DNA of 64,000 nt from JAQVEM01 sp964595565. GTDB taxonomy: Bacteria > Actinomycetota > Humimicrobiia > Humimicrobiales > Humimicrobiaceae. Position numbers and translations under genes: made by a program. The notes under the pieces were generated by a model. It searched no databases. It saw only the letters and a program-made list of their open reading frames with translations, and had not been told where the DNA came from. Below, piece after piece: positions 16,761-25,442 of the stretch. Each line of letters begins with the position of its first letter. Position 1 is the first letter of the stretch. Location: contig CAZQQX010000005.1 of assembly GCA_964595565.1 (NCBI GenBank), positions 1 through 64,000 on the forward strand, given 5' to 3'.

Positions 16761-16944
16761 TTTTTTAATAGATATTCCTAATTATAGTTTTATAATCCAT
16801 CTGTTGATTGTCTGTTATAATTTTTTTATATTGTATTTGTTTGCATGAAATTTGTCTACAGGTACAGAAGTTTATGTTATAATTATGGGAAACGTTTTTC
16901 AAAATTAGTAACAATATTTATAATGTGCGGGCAGAGGAGCGTAA

Positions 16945-17586
16945 ATGAGTATTAGCAGAAGTGATAAATTCTATACTATTGAGGAAGCAACAGAAATGCT
17001 CGGAGTGAGTGAGCGGGAAATAATGAATATGATTACCCTGAAAAAACTGCCTGTGGTTAAAATAGAACAATCTATAAAAATAAAAGAAGAAGACATGGAA
17101 AAATTTCTGGACAGTCTGGGAGAAGAAAGTGTTGAAGATGAAAATACTGCAGAAGTTGAAGCCGGAGAAGAAGAAAAACAGGAGGGGATAAAGGAGAATT
17201 ATGAAGATAATACTGCACAATTAATAAAGTTATACAGGGAGTTACTGAGGAAGAAACAGGAGCTTGAAGAAGATATTAATTATCTGCAGTGCAAATATGA
17301 CGAATTTAAAAGCAGAATTAAAAAAATAATCTCAGAAGAGTTTAATTTATTTCTAAAAAAAATAGATGAAGAAAATTTGCGGGAAAGCGATATGGGCCCG
17401 GGAAATGATTTTAATGATGACCTGAGCATGGATTATGATATTGACAGGGTAAAAGATAATGAAAAAAGTAGCTATGATGATAAAGAGAAAATATTTCCAG
17501 AAGATAATGGCAGGGGGAAAGAAAATCCATTGTCGGAGAAGGAAGATAGTATAAAGCTGGGGGAAAATGAGGATGATGACTCATGA
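16945..17586 (+). CDS. Helix-turn-helix protein with coiled coil and acidic tail
   Basis: A 213-residue protein. Residues 8-58 form a MerR/excisionase-like helix-turn-helix (FYTIEEATEMLGVSEREIMNM, then LPVVKIEQSIKIKEEDMEKFL). An acidic spacer follows, then a coiled coil around residues 95-140 rich in Lys and Glu, then a highly acidic tail ending GENEDDDS. The layout suggests a DNA- or protein-binding adaptor that oligomerises. Excisionase-type domains of this kind also occur in cell-division or polarity proteins. Strong ribosome site AGAGGAG. Followed by a clear terminator, so transcribed alone. Function unknown. Confidence 0.8.
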   Translation: MSISRSDKFYTIEEATEMLGVSEREIMNMITLKKLPVVKIEQSIKIKEEDMEKFLDSLGEESVEDENTAEVEAGEEEKQEGIKENYEDNTAQLIKLYRELLRKKQELEEDINYLQCKYDEFKSRIKKIISEEFNLFLKKIDEENLRESDMGPGNDFNDDLSMDYDIDRVKDNEKSSYDDKEKIFPEDNGRGKENPLSEKEDSIKLGENEDDDS

Positions 17587-17699
17587 CTTGTTCCTGGCTT
17601 GTTCTTCATTATAGATAAATTAGAATTGTTAAATGAGGATTTATTATTTTTTTAAAAAAATAAGTTCCGGGTTATGGCAGGAAAATAAGATTTAAAAGG

Positions 17700-17731
17700 T
17701 CAGGGGTGAAATTTCACTTCTGATTTTTTTT
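17700..17731 (+). terminator. Strong intrinsic terminator
   Basis: A stem formed by 17700-17723 (arms TCAGGGGTGAAA and TTTCACTTCTGA, two G.U pairs, minimal loop) is followed by eight T. It lies downstream of the HTH/coiled-coil gene and isolates it from the following sensor gene. Confidence 0.85.
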
Positions 17732-17783
17732 AATAATGTAAAAAAATATAAACTTATAAAAATTTTAATAATTGCATTTAAAG

Positions 17784-19667
17784 ATGGACATAGAAAAGAT
17801 TACAAGAGAACAGCTAATAAATAAGCTGGTTGAGATGAATCAGAAGATTATAAATCTTGAGAAATACAGAAAGCAATTTATAAACTATAAAAAGCTGCTG
17901 GAGGAAAATGAGGTAAAGTACAGGAGCCTCCTTGATACCGATTCCGCAGGCATAATCATAGTAGACAGCAAAGGGGTAATAACAGAGTGTAATGATAATG
18001 TACTGAGATTTTCGGGATGCTTGAAGTCAGAGCTGGTAGGAAAATATTTTACCAGACGGGTTAATATAAGTACCGCGAATATTCCCGGGTATCTTAAAAT
18101 TTTTAAGGCAATTTTAAATGGAGAAGAAGTAGGTCCGTTTGAGATTTCCCAGCACAAAAAAAATGGTGGCGTTCTTTTCGGGGAAGTATATTTTGGGCCT
18201 TTAAAAAATAAGGATGATAGTATTATTGGTTTTAAGATAATTGTAAAAGACATTACAGAGAAGAAAAAATTTGAGAGTGACCGTAAAGAAATAAAAGAAA
18301 AATTTTATAATCTGTTTAAATCTTCAATGGAAGGAATAGCCGTCCATGACAATGGGAAGATTATGGATGTAAACGATGCCTTCTGCGAGATGTTTGGCTG
18401 CAGTTATTCTTACGCTACTGGTAGGAATTTAATGGATTTTATCACATCTGAATATAGAGATACAGTTATAAATAAAATTAATTCAGATAACAATGCTCCG
18501 TATGAGGCAGTGGGAATTAAAAGTACCGGGAGCAGGGTATCTATGGAGGTAACAGGCAGAGATATTGTGCATGATGGCAGAAAAGTAAGAATGGAGATTT
18601 TTAATAATATCAATGAGAGGAAAAAAGCAGAAAATAGAATCAGGTATCTGAGTTTCCACGACAAGTTGACGGAGCTTTACAACAGAACATATTTTGAAAA
18701 AGTCCTGGTAAATATATATAAAGACAGGGATTTCCTCCTGAACTTCATAATTTGCGACCTTAATGGGCTTAAACTGGTAAATGATGCGTTTGGCTATAGT
18801 GAAGGGGACAGGTTGATAAAAAGGGTAGCAAAGATATTAAAATACTGTGCCCGCGAAGAAGATATAATTGCCAGATGGGGTGAAGATGAGTTTTTTATAC
18901 TTCTTCCCAGATCTACAGAAGAAGATGTGGAAGAGGTGTTAGATAAAATAAACAGGATTTGTCTAAAGACAAAGGACCAGAAGATTCCTCTAAATATTTC
19001 AATAGGAACTTCGGCAAGAGAAAATAAGAATCAAAATCTGGGGGAAGTAATAAAAGAAGCAGAGAATAATATGTATAAGAATAAATTGCTTAAAAGGAAA
19101 AGCGTATATAATTCTATTATCCTATCGCTGGAAAGAATATTGTGGGAAAAAAATCGTGAGACCAAGGAACATGCAGACCGCCTGAGGAAGCTATCTATAG
19201 AACTTGGACGCATCATTAATTTACCGCAGAATAAGCTGGATGAGCTTGAATTACTATCTGCTCTCCATGATATTGGAAAAGTAGGAATACCTGACAGGAT
19301 TTTAATGAAAAAAGGAAGATTAAATTCAAAGGAATGGAAGATTATTAAAAGACATCCCGAGATAGGCTATAAAATTGCAGAATCAACGCCCCAGATTGCA
19401 TCTATTGCGGATGATATTCTATCCCATCACGAATGGTGGAATGGCTCAGGCTATCCCCAGGGATTAAAAGGGGAACAGATACCCGTAAATGCCTGTATTG
19501 TTTCAATTGTAGATGCCTATGATGTCATGACTTTTGGCAGGCATTACAGGCCCCCGGTTTCTGATGAAGAAGCAAAAGAGGAACTTATCAGATGTTCAGG
19601 AACGCAATTTAGCCCGGTGCTTGTAGATAAGTTTGTTATTCATCACCATAAGATTAACCAGAGCTGA
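17784..19667 (+). CDS. PAS-PAS-GGDEF-HD-GYP sensor protein
   Basis: About 627 residues. An N-terminal coiled coil (1-45) is followed by two PAS domains (about 45-165 and 170-285), a GGDEF domain (about 290-440) and an HD-GYP domain (about 445-620). The cyclase signature reads GEDEF (residues 366-370) rather than GGDEF, with an inhibitory-site RxxD (REED) five residues before it. The phosphodiesterase half is complete: HDIGK, HHEWWNGSGYP and the late VDAYD. It could make and degrade c-di-GMP, or use a weakened cyclase domain as a regulator of the hydrolase. I chose the ATG at 17784 over the TTG four codons upstream; neither has a Shine-Dalgarno sequence. Confidence 0.9.
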   Translation: MDIEKITREQLINKLVEMNQKIINLEKYRKQFINYKKLLEENEVKYRSLLDTDSAGIIIVDSKGVITECNDNVLRFSGCLKSELVGKYFTRRVNISTANIPGYLKIFKAILNGEEVGPFEISQHKKNGGVLFGEVYFGPLKNKDDSIIGFKIIVKDITEKKKFESDRKEIKEKFYNLFKSSMEGIAVHDNGKIMDVNDAFCEMFGCSYSYATGRNLMDFITSEYRDTVINKINSDNNAPYEAVGIKSTGSRVSMEVTGRDIVHDGRKVRMEIFNNINERKKAENRIRYLSFHDKLTELYNRTYFEKVLVNIYKDRDFLLNFIICDLNGLKLVNDAFGYSEGDRLIKRVAKILKYCAREEDIIARWGEDEFFILLPRSTEEDVEEVLDKINRICLKTKDQKIPLNISIGTSARENKNQNLGEVIKEAENNMYKNKLLKRKSVYNSIILSLERILWEKNRETKEHADRLRKLSIELGRIINLPQNKLDELELLSALHDIGKVGIPDRILMKKGRLNSKEWKIIKRHPEIGYKIAESTPQIASIADDILSHHEWWNGSGYPQGLKGEQIPVNACIVSIVDAYDVMTFGRHYRPPVSDEEAKEELIRCSGTQFSPVLVDKFVIHHHKINQS

Positions 19668-19724
19668 ATAGTAAATAGCTGTATAAACCTTAACTATGGA
19701 TAAGATTTGCTCTGTCTGAGAAAA

Positions 19725-19762
19725 TGCTGTAGATGGAGGGTTTTTATTTTAGTGCTACAGCA
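19725..19762 (+). other. Hairpin between the sensor gene and the TetR promoter
   Basis: A perfect 8-base inverted repeat, TGCTGTAG (19725-19732) and CTACAGCA (19755-19762), encloses a 22-base T-rich loop. There is no T-run after the second arm, so it is not a standard terminator. It could protect the 3' end of the upstream mRNA or be a protein-binding site. Confidence 0.4.
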
Positions 19763-19824
19763 GGTGCGGCGATTTTAAATTATTGTCCCGGCTTTATCTA
19801 TCAAAATGAAATAATATTATTGTA

Positions 19825-19876
19825 TTGACAGGGGGTAATATTTAGTATATTATACAAACAGACCAGTTGGTATTTT
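19825..19876 (+). promoter_or_regulatory. Promoter and palindromic operator of the second TetR operon
   Basis: TTGACA (19825-19830), 17 bases, TATTAT (19848-19853): a near-consensus promoter. A palindrome centred at 19866/19867 (ACCA-GT-TGGT core, 8 of 10 outward pairs matching) covers the expected transcription start region. The GACC...GGT pattern is typical for TetR/AcrR operators. Autoregulation by the following TetR gene is inferred. Confidence 0.8.
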
Positions 19877-19896
19877 TTAAGAGGAGTACAGGCTCT

Positions 19897-20490
19897 ATGA
19901 ATTTAAAAGAAAAGGGCAGGAAGTCCAGAGAGAAGCTTCTAAGAGCTGCGGAAATATGTTTTACAAAATACGGCCTTGATGCTTCAGGAGTTGATATAAT
20001 TTGTAAAACTGCCGGTATGAGTAAAGGAGCATTTTACCACCATTTTTCAAGCAAACAGGAACTTTTTCTGGAAATGTTAAATCAATGGTTAAAAATAATT
20101 GATGAATATATCAATTCTGCCAGAAAAGATTCGTCGAATATGATGGAAATGTTTATGAATATAGCTAACGCTAAATCAATTTTCCAGGATGCCGGCAGCA
20201 AATTACCTATTTTTATTGAATTATGGATTAGAGCTTCAAGGGATAAGAAACTCCGTAAAATTACTATAGGGTCCTATTATAAATATTTAAAGTTGTTTGA
20301 AAAATTGATAGAAGAAGGTATAGAAAAAAAATTAATAAAAAAAGTCAGCCCGGATACAGTAAGCAGAATGATAATAGCTGTTGCAGTGGGATTTGTGATG
20401 CAGGGGATGCTTGACCCCCACGGCACCGACTGGGACAGGATTGCACAGGAAGCTCCCCTGATTGTGCTGGAGGGAATCATAAGAAAATAA
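19897..20490 (+). CDS. TetR/AcrR-family regulator of the lipid gene group
   Basis: About 197 residues. The helix-turn-helix is typical: EICFTKYGLDASGVDIICKTAGMSKG, then AFYHHFSSKQELF, at about residues 17-58. I use the ATG at 19897 because GAGGAG lies ten bases before it; the upstream TTG would run through the operator. The C-terminal domain is hydrophobic, and VSRMIIAVAVGFVMQGML may form part of a lipid-type ligand pocket. It is followed on the same strand by an epimerase, a membrane protein and an acyl-activating fusion enzyme, so it may sense fatty acids or acyl-CoA (inference). Confidence 0.9.
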   Translation: MNLKEKGRKSREKLLRAAEICFTKYGLDASGVDIICKTAGMSKGAFYHHFSSKQELFLEMLNQWLKIIDEYINSARKDSSNMMEMFMNIANAKSIFQDAGSKLPIFIELWIRASRDKKLRKITIGSYYKYLKLFEKLIEEGIEKKLIKKVSPDTVSRMIIAVAVGFVMQGMLDPHGTDWDRIAQEAPLIVLEGIIRK

Positions 20491-20534
20491 AAGTAGAAAT
20501 TTTGGGCTAAATTAAAAAATGGAGGAATTTTAAA

Positions 20535-21542
20535 TTGAATATACTATTAACGGGTGCTTTTGGCAGTGTGGGAAGATTTACCCTTCAGGAATTGCTAAAA
20601 AAAGGCTGTAGGGTAAGAGTGATAGAATTAAAAACCCCTGCCAATATAAAAATTTACACTAAATTTAAGAAAGATATAGAAATAATCTGGGGGGATATAA
20701 CGAGTAAAAAAGATGTGGAAGAAGCAGTGGCAGGCCAGGATGCAGTAATACACCTGGCTTTTGTGATACCTCCTCTGAGCGAGGAGCAACCGAACCGGAC
20801 CTGGGAGATTAATGTAGAGGGAACACGCAATCTGTTAAATGCAATGAGGGCGCTTCCGGTGAAACCTAAAATTGTATTTACCTCTTCGGTTTCTGTGTTT
20901 GGGAAAACCGGTCATTTAAAACCGCCCAGAACTATGCTGGACCCGGTAATGCCTACAGATAATTATTCCCATCATAAAGTTGCCTGTGAACAGCTGGTCA
21001 GGGTATCCGGTCTGGACTGGGTTATTTTAAGACTGGGCGCGATATTGAGTGTATCATTATGCGAGATGGACCCGCTTCTTTTCAAAGTTCCTACCGGTAA
21101 CAGAATTGAATTAATCCATGCCCATGACGCCGGTATAGCACTGGCAAATGCGGCTACCGACGAAAGTATTCGGGGCAAAACCCTTCTTGTCGGAGGTGGG
21201 CCTTCCTGTCAGGTGTACCAGAGAGATTTTGTAGGAAAAGTTCTGGAAGTCGTCGGCATTGGAATGTTACCGGAGGAAGCATTTACATCGGAGCCTTTTT
21301 ACCTTGACTGGATAGATACTGAGGAAAGCCAGAAGCTTCTGAATTATCAGTTCAAAGGATTGGATGATTTCCTGGATGATATTAAGAAACACCTGGGATT
21401 TAAAAGATACCTTACCCGTATATTAAGGCCTTTTATTCGTTACTGGCTGCTTAATAAGTCACCTTATTTAAGGAAGAAGGATTATGCTGCAGGCAGTTTC
21501 AGGGCCAGGGTGAAAGGCAGTGTTATACCGGATGCGCATTAA
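20535..21542 (+). CDS. NAD-dependent epimerase/dehydratase (extended SDR)
   Basis: A 335-residue extended short-chain dehydrogenase. The NAD site GAFGSVG is at residues 7-13, VIHLAFV is the fourth strand, and the catalytic pair is in YSHHK with TSSVSVFG upstream. The start codon is TTG, fixed by GGAGG nine bases upstream and by the fit of MNILLTGAFG to the family start. The C-terminal 60 residues are rich in aromatic and basic residues and may contact the membrane. Its place after the TetR gene suggests modification of a lipid-linked or steroid-like substrate, but the substrate cannot be read from sequence. Confidence 0.87.
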   Translation: MNILLTGAFGSVGRFTLQELLKKGCRVRVIELKTPANIKIYTKFKKDIEIIWGDITSKKDVEEAVAGQDAVIHLAFVIPPLSEEQPNRTWEINVEGTRNLLNAMRALPVKPKIVFTSSVSVFGKTGHLKPPRTMLDPVMPTDNYSHHKVACEQLVRVSGLDWVILRLGAILSVSLCEMDPLLFKVPTGNRIELIHAHDAGIALANAATDESIRGKTLLVGGGPSCQVYQRDFVGKVLEVVGIGMLPEEAFTSEPFYLDWIDTEESQKLLNYQFKGLDDFLDDIKKHLGFKRYLTRILRPFIRYWLLNKSPYLRKKDYAAGSFRARVKGSVIPDAH

Positions 21543-21605
21543 ATCATTTTAACTTTATAATTTAAAAACAGTTAAGTTTAAAAAAGGAGTTTTATTATCA
21601 ACAGG

Positions 21606-21983
21606 TTGTCAAAAAGTATATTTTTTTTTGGAATTTATATTATAGCAGCAGGCTTATTTTTGCTGGTATTTCCCGGTGTTCTTCTTAATTTTGTTGGACT
21701 GGATATATCCGGGAGTGTGGTGGTCCGACTGCTGGGAATGACGCTCGTATTTTATGGATATTATTATATCAGGGCCGGAATTGCAGGAGAAAAGATGCTG
21801 TGGTTTTTCTGGTGGACCGTGCATACCAGGTTTTCTGCCATCATAGTTTTATCGGCTCTCGCATTTTTTAATTTAGCACCGCCTGTTATAATAGCTTTTG
21901 GAGCCCTGGACCTGCTCGGAGCCGTATGGACTTTAATAGAACTAAGGCTTTACAGGAAAACAAAGGGCCTTAGGGTTAATTAA
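21606..21983 (+). CDS. Four-helix membrane protein; non-ATG start
   Basis: A 125-residue protein with four membrane helices (about 5-27, 35-57, 67-90 and 93-113) and a basic tail. It resembles small DUF-type membrane proteins found beside SDR or lipid genes, but I cannot name the family. The start is unusual. A good GGAG lies 16 bases before the TTG at 21606, which is far; ATT at 21594 or ATC at 21597 in the same frame lie at better distance and would add three or four residues. It sits between the epimerase and the acyl-activating enzyme, likely in the same operon. Confidence 0.7.
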   Translation: MSKSIFFFGIYIIAAGLFLLVFPGVLLNFVGLDISGSVVVRLLGMTLVFYGYYYIRAGIAGEKMLWFFWWTVHTRFSAIIVLSALAFFNLAPPVIIAFGALDLLGAVWTLIELRLYRKTKGLRVN

Positions 21984-22239
21984 GCTTTAATCTTACTTTT
22001 ATTTTAATTTATTTTTCCAATCTGAATTCCCACTGATTTTTTCATTTTTTTTACCTGTTTGATTAAATTTTGTTAATTATCTTATAATTAAAAAGTAAAA
22101 GAAATTTATATATTTTTAAGCATAACAGCTGGGTTTATTTATATGTAATAAAGTTTTAATAAAACTGATTTGCTTAATTAACCCAGACAGACAGGCGCTT
22201 ATATATTTTCCAGAACATACTGGAGAAGGTGGTAAATTT

Positions 22240-24789
22240 ATGATGAGTTCAGGCTTACCCGGCTATATGGAGAAATATATAATAGCCGGGAACAGGTACT
22301 TTTATTATCGGGGGAAATACCGCACTGTACGCTGGAGTTTTGAGAAAGTATACCAGCACGCAAAAAAATTTGCTGCAATGCTCAGAAAGTTTGGAATAAA
22401 GAAAGGGCAAAGAGTAATAATAAAGGGGCAAAATAAGCCCGAATGGATAATCGCCTTTATTGGATGCCTTATGGAGGGAGCGGTAGCTGTGCCTCTTGAT
22501 TTAAATTCGGGTTCTGAATTTGAAGAAAAGGTACTGGCAAAAACAAAGGCGAAGTTAATGATATGCGGCGACAGCAGTAGCAGAATGAGAAAACCTTTAC
22601 GGATTAAATTAATAAATATTAATGATATTGAAGATATTCTTTCAGATATAAAGCCTGCAGAAGATGCGGGATTGAATATTTCCTCCGGTGACCTGGCCCA
22701 GATTATTTTTACCTCGGGTACTACAACCAGCCCAAAAGGGGTAATGATTACCCACGGTAATATTGAATCAAACCTAGGGTCTATTAAGCCTGTGATGGAG
22801 AAGTGGAAAAAATTCTTTCGTTTTATGTGGAATTTAAAGATCTTATCGGTTGTTCCTCTGAGCCACATGTACGGTCAGCTGATAGGAATATTTATCCCTT
22901 TGATGATAGGAAGCTCGGTAGTTTTTATGGAAAGTATAAATCCTGCAGAAATCCTGACAGCGATAAGAAAAGAAAAAATCTGGATTCTCGGAACCCTTCC
23001 TAAAATTCTTGAATTGCTTAAGGACCATATAACCAGGAAATTTAATCTCAGAGATGAGGAGTTTAAGAAGAAATTTAATAGACTTAAGAGAATTAAATGG
23101 CCGATCCGGTTTCTGGCTTTTTTAAACATTCACCTGAAAATTGGCTGGAGGCTGGTAGCCATAGTGGTGGGGGGAGCGGCTTTTGATAGAAATCTTGATA
23201 AGTTCTGGAGAACCATTGCTTATACTATATTCCAGGGTTATGGATTGACCGAAACAGCTCCGCTGGTAACCCTTGCAGACCCGGCATCTACAGGTGCGGG
23301 CTCTATCGGGAAAGCTCTGGAAGGTCTGGATATACGCCTGGTAAATGGTGAAATTTACGTGAGGGGTAAGAATGTAACACCAGGATATTTTAAAAATTCT
23401 TTACTTACAAAAAAAGCCTTCTCGAAAGGATGGTTCAAAACCGGTGACCTGGCCGCAGTGGATGAAAAAGGTAATCTGATTTTTAGAGGCAGGAAAGATT
23501 CGGTTATTGTAAGAGAGGATGGAATAAATATTTACCCTGAAGATATTGAATCTGTATTAAAGGCATCTGACACGGTAAGGGATTGCACAGTTCTGGGGTT
23601 AAAAGATGGTAAGGGTTTAAAAATTCATGCGGTATTATTGCTAGAAGGTGATTTTAAAGGCGAGCCACGAAAAATAATAGACGAAGCAAATAAAAAGTTA
23701 AATGTGTACCAGCACATAAATAGTTGCAGTATATGGAAAGGAAATGATTTTCCAAGAACAACTACGAAAAAAATAAAAAGAGACGGGGTGGCAAAGGCTC
23801 TCTCAGAAGGGGGAAAAGGGAAAGTAGCTCCAGGTAAAGAATCTTTTTTGTTTGCCGGAGCGGCGGAAGTATTAAATGGTTTAAAAAAAGTTAGACCCGA
23901 AAGTATTAATGAAGATGCGGAACTTGAAAAAGACCTGGGGCTGGACTCCCTCGATCTGGCCCGGCTTTCGGCTATTATTGAAGATAAATATGGTATAGAA
24001 GTGGATGATTCTAATATCGGTAGAAATACTAAAATTAGTGAGCTTGAAAACTTAATTAAATCTCCTCCCCGGAGAAGCACACGCAAGATACCTTTCTATA
24101 GCTTTCCTTTCTGGCTGCCCGTTCAGGTTATAAGGACTATATTTCAGTTTATTATCTATCCTTTTATATTCCCTGTCTACAGGCTCAGAGTGAAGGGAAA
24201 AGAAAAACTTAACCGTTTAAGAGAGCCGGCTGTATTTGCTGCCAATCATACGAGCATCCTGGATAGTTTTGTTATCCTTTATTCTTTACCTTTCAATATA
24301 AGGAGGAAGGTTGTCGTACTGATGTCCATAGAATATCATTTTAAACATTTTTTCTATCATACCGGGACATGGTTGATAAGAATAATTGAAGCAGCAGGAT
24401 TTTACCTTTTGATAAATTTATTTATTAATGTTTCTCCTATATCCAGAACTTACGGGTTTAAAAAAGTGATGGAGAATATCGGTAAAATGATTGATGAGGG
24501 CTGGTATATTTTAATCTACCCCGAGGGAAGAGTTACCACTGATGGCAGTATAAAAAAATTTGAACCCGGCATTGGTGTTATAGCGCTTGATATGGAAGTT
24601 CCCGTAATCCCTGTAAGAGTTAAGGGTCTTTTTAATATTTTAAGAAATGGAATTCTTCCCCGGGGGCATATACCCCGGCGTCCTCTTGTGGAAGTAAGTT
24701 TATCGGAACCATTAGAGTTTAAAAAATCAGAATATAAGGACTACAGGAAAGTAACTTCAGTAATTGAAAATAAAGTAATATCACTTTAG
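22240..24789 (+). CDS. Acyl-AMP ligase / acyl carrier protein / PlsC acyltransferase fusion
   Basis: An 849-residue three-part enzyme. Residues 1-535 are an AMP-forming acyl-adenylate synthetase with FTSGTTTSPKG, GYGLTE and RGRKDSVIVREDGINIYPEDIE, ending in PRTTTKKIKR. Residues 550-635 are an acyl carrier domain with the phosphopantetheine site GLDSLDL (Ser570). Residues 650-849 are a PlsC-type acyltransferase with HTSILD (His670, Asp675) and YPEGR. It would activate a free fatty acid, load it on its own carrier and transfer it to a lysophospholipid or glycerol-phosphate, like Aas with a built-in ACP. Membrane contact is likely through hydrophobic segments at 650-670 and near 735. A GGAGAAGGTGG site precedes the ATG. 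Confidence 0.9.
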   Translation: MMSSGLPGYMEKYIIAGNRYFYYRGKYRTVRWSFEKVYQHAKKFAAMLRKFGIKKGQRVIIKGQNKPEWIIAFIGCLMEGAVAVPLDLNSGSEFEEKVLAKTKAKLMICGDSSSRMRKPLRIKLININDIEDILSDIKPAEDAGLNISSGDLAQIIFTSGTTTSPKGVMITHGNIESNLGSIKPVMEKWKKFFRFMWNLKILSVVPLSHMYGQLIGIFIPLMIGSSVVFMESINPAEILTAIRKEKIWILGTLPKILELLKDHITRKFNLRDEEFKKKFNRLKRIKWPIRFLAFLNIHLKIGWRLVAIVVGGAAFDRNLDKFWRTIAYTIFQGYGLTETAPLVTLADPASTGAGSIGKALEGLDIRLVNGEIYVRGKNVTPGYFKNSLLTKKAFSKGWFKTGDLAAVDEKGNLIFRGRKDSVIVREDGINIYPEDIESVLKASDTVRDCTVLGLKDGKGLKIHAVLLLEGDFKGEPRKIIDEANKKLNVYQHINSCSIWKGNDFPRTTTKKIKRDGVAKALSEGGKGKVAPGKESFLFAGAAEVLNGLKKVRPESINEDAELEKDLGLDSLDLARLSAIIEDKYGIEVDDSNIGRNTKISELENLIKSPPRRSTRKIPFYSFPFWLPVQVIRTIFQFIIYPFIFPVYRLRVKGKEKLNRLREPAVFAANHTSILDSFVILYSLPFNIRRKVVVLMSIEYHFKHFFYHTGTWLIRIIEAAGFYLLINLFINVSPISRTYGFKKVMENIGKMIDEGWYILIYPEGRVTTDGSIKKFEPGIGVIALDMEVPVIPVRVKGLFNILRNGILPRGHIPRRPLVEVSLSEPLEFKKSEYKDYRKVTSVIENKVISL

Positions 24790-24969
24790 ACTCATAAATT
24801 ATTTTATATTTTTTAAAATTTACACTGATTGAATAAGATAATATAATTAAAACAGAAAAGCCCTTTTTAAATAACAAAAAAATATAGTTATTTGATAGCT
24901 GATACTTACAATTTTATTTACAGATGATACCGGATAAAAATATTATTTGTCCTGGGGGAGGGAGCAAAA

Positions 24970-25344
24970 ATGACTGAAAGATTACAAATTTATAAATGCG
25001 GGGTCTGTGGTAATATTATTGAAGTTCTTCACGCCGGGAAAGGCGAGCTTTCCTGTTGCGGCCAGCCTATGAAACTTTATGAGGGAAACACAGTTGATGC
25101 TGCTATTGAAAAGCACGTTCCAGTGGTTGAAAAAACAGATACTGGATTTAAGGTTAAGGTTGGAAGTGTACCGCATCCCATGATAAGCGAGCATTATATA
25201 GAGTGGGTCGAGCTAATTGTGGATGGAATAAGTTACAGAAAATTCTTAAATCCGGGGGATGCACCTGAAGCTGAATTCTGTGTAAAGGCAGATAATGCCA
25301 CTGCCAGAGAATACTGTAATATTCACGGTTTATGGAAAAGTTAA
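24970..25344 (+). CDS. Desulfoferrodoxin-type superoxide reductase
   Basis: A 124-residue two-domain protein. Residues 1-36 carry the desulforedoxin-like iron centre with Cys10, Cys13, Cys29 and Cys30. Residues 37-124 are the superoxide reductase domain with its Fe(His)4(Cys) centre: EKHVP, HPM, EHYIEW and YCNIHG supply the ligands and the active-site Glu-Lys pair. It reduces superoxide to peroxide without making oxygen, a defence used by anaerobes. Strong ribosome site GGAGGGAG. The neighbouring flavodiiron gene makes a functional pair. Confidence 0.95.
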   Translation: MTERLQIYKCGVCGNIIEVLHAGKGELSCCGQPMKLYEGNTVDAAIEKHVPVVEKTDTGFKVKVGSVPHPMISEHYIEWVELIVDGISYRKFLNPGDAPEAEFCVKADNATAREYCNIHGLWKS

Positions 25345-25442
25345 AAAGGATTAACTTAAAATAAAAGTCCTGCTTTACTGTATCAGTTATAAACTGTATA
25401 AAGGTAACAAAGAATTTTTAAAAAGAGAAGGAACTGGTTTGA

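Noticed and set aside
22201..22225. Small hairpin TCCAG-N6-CTGGA touching the ribosome site of the acyl-AMP ligase fusion
   Set aside because: Only five pairs, and a second GGTGG remains free, so translational control is not convincing.
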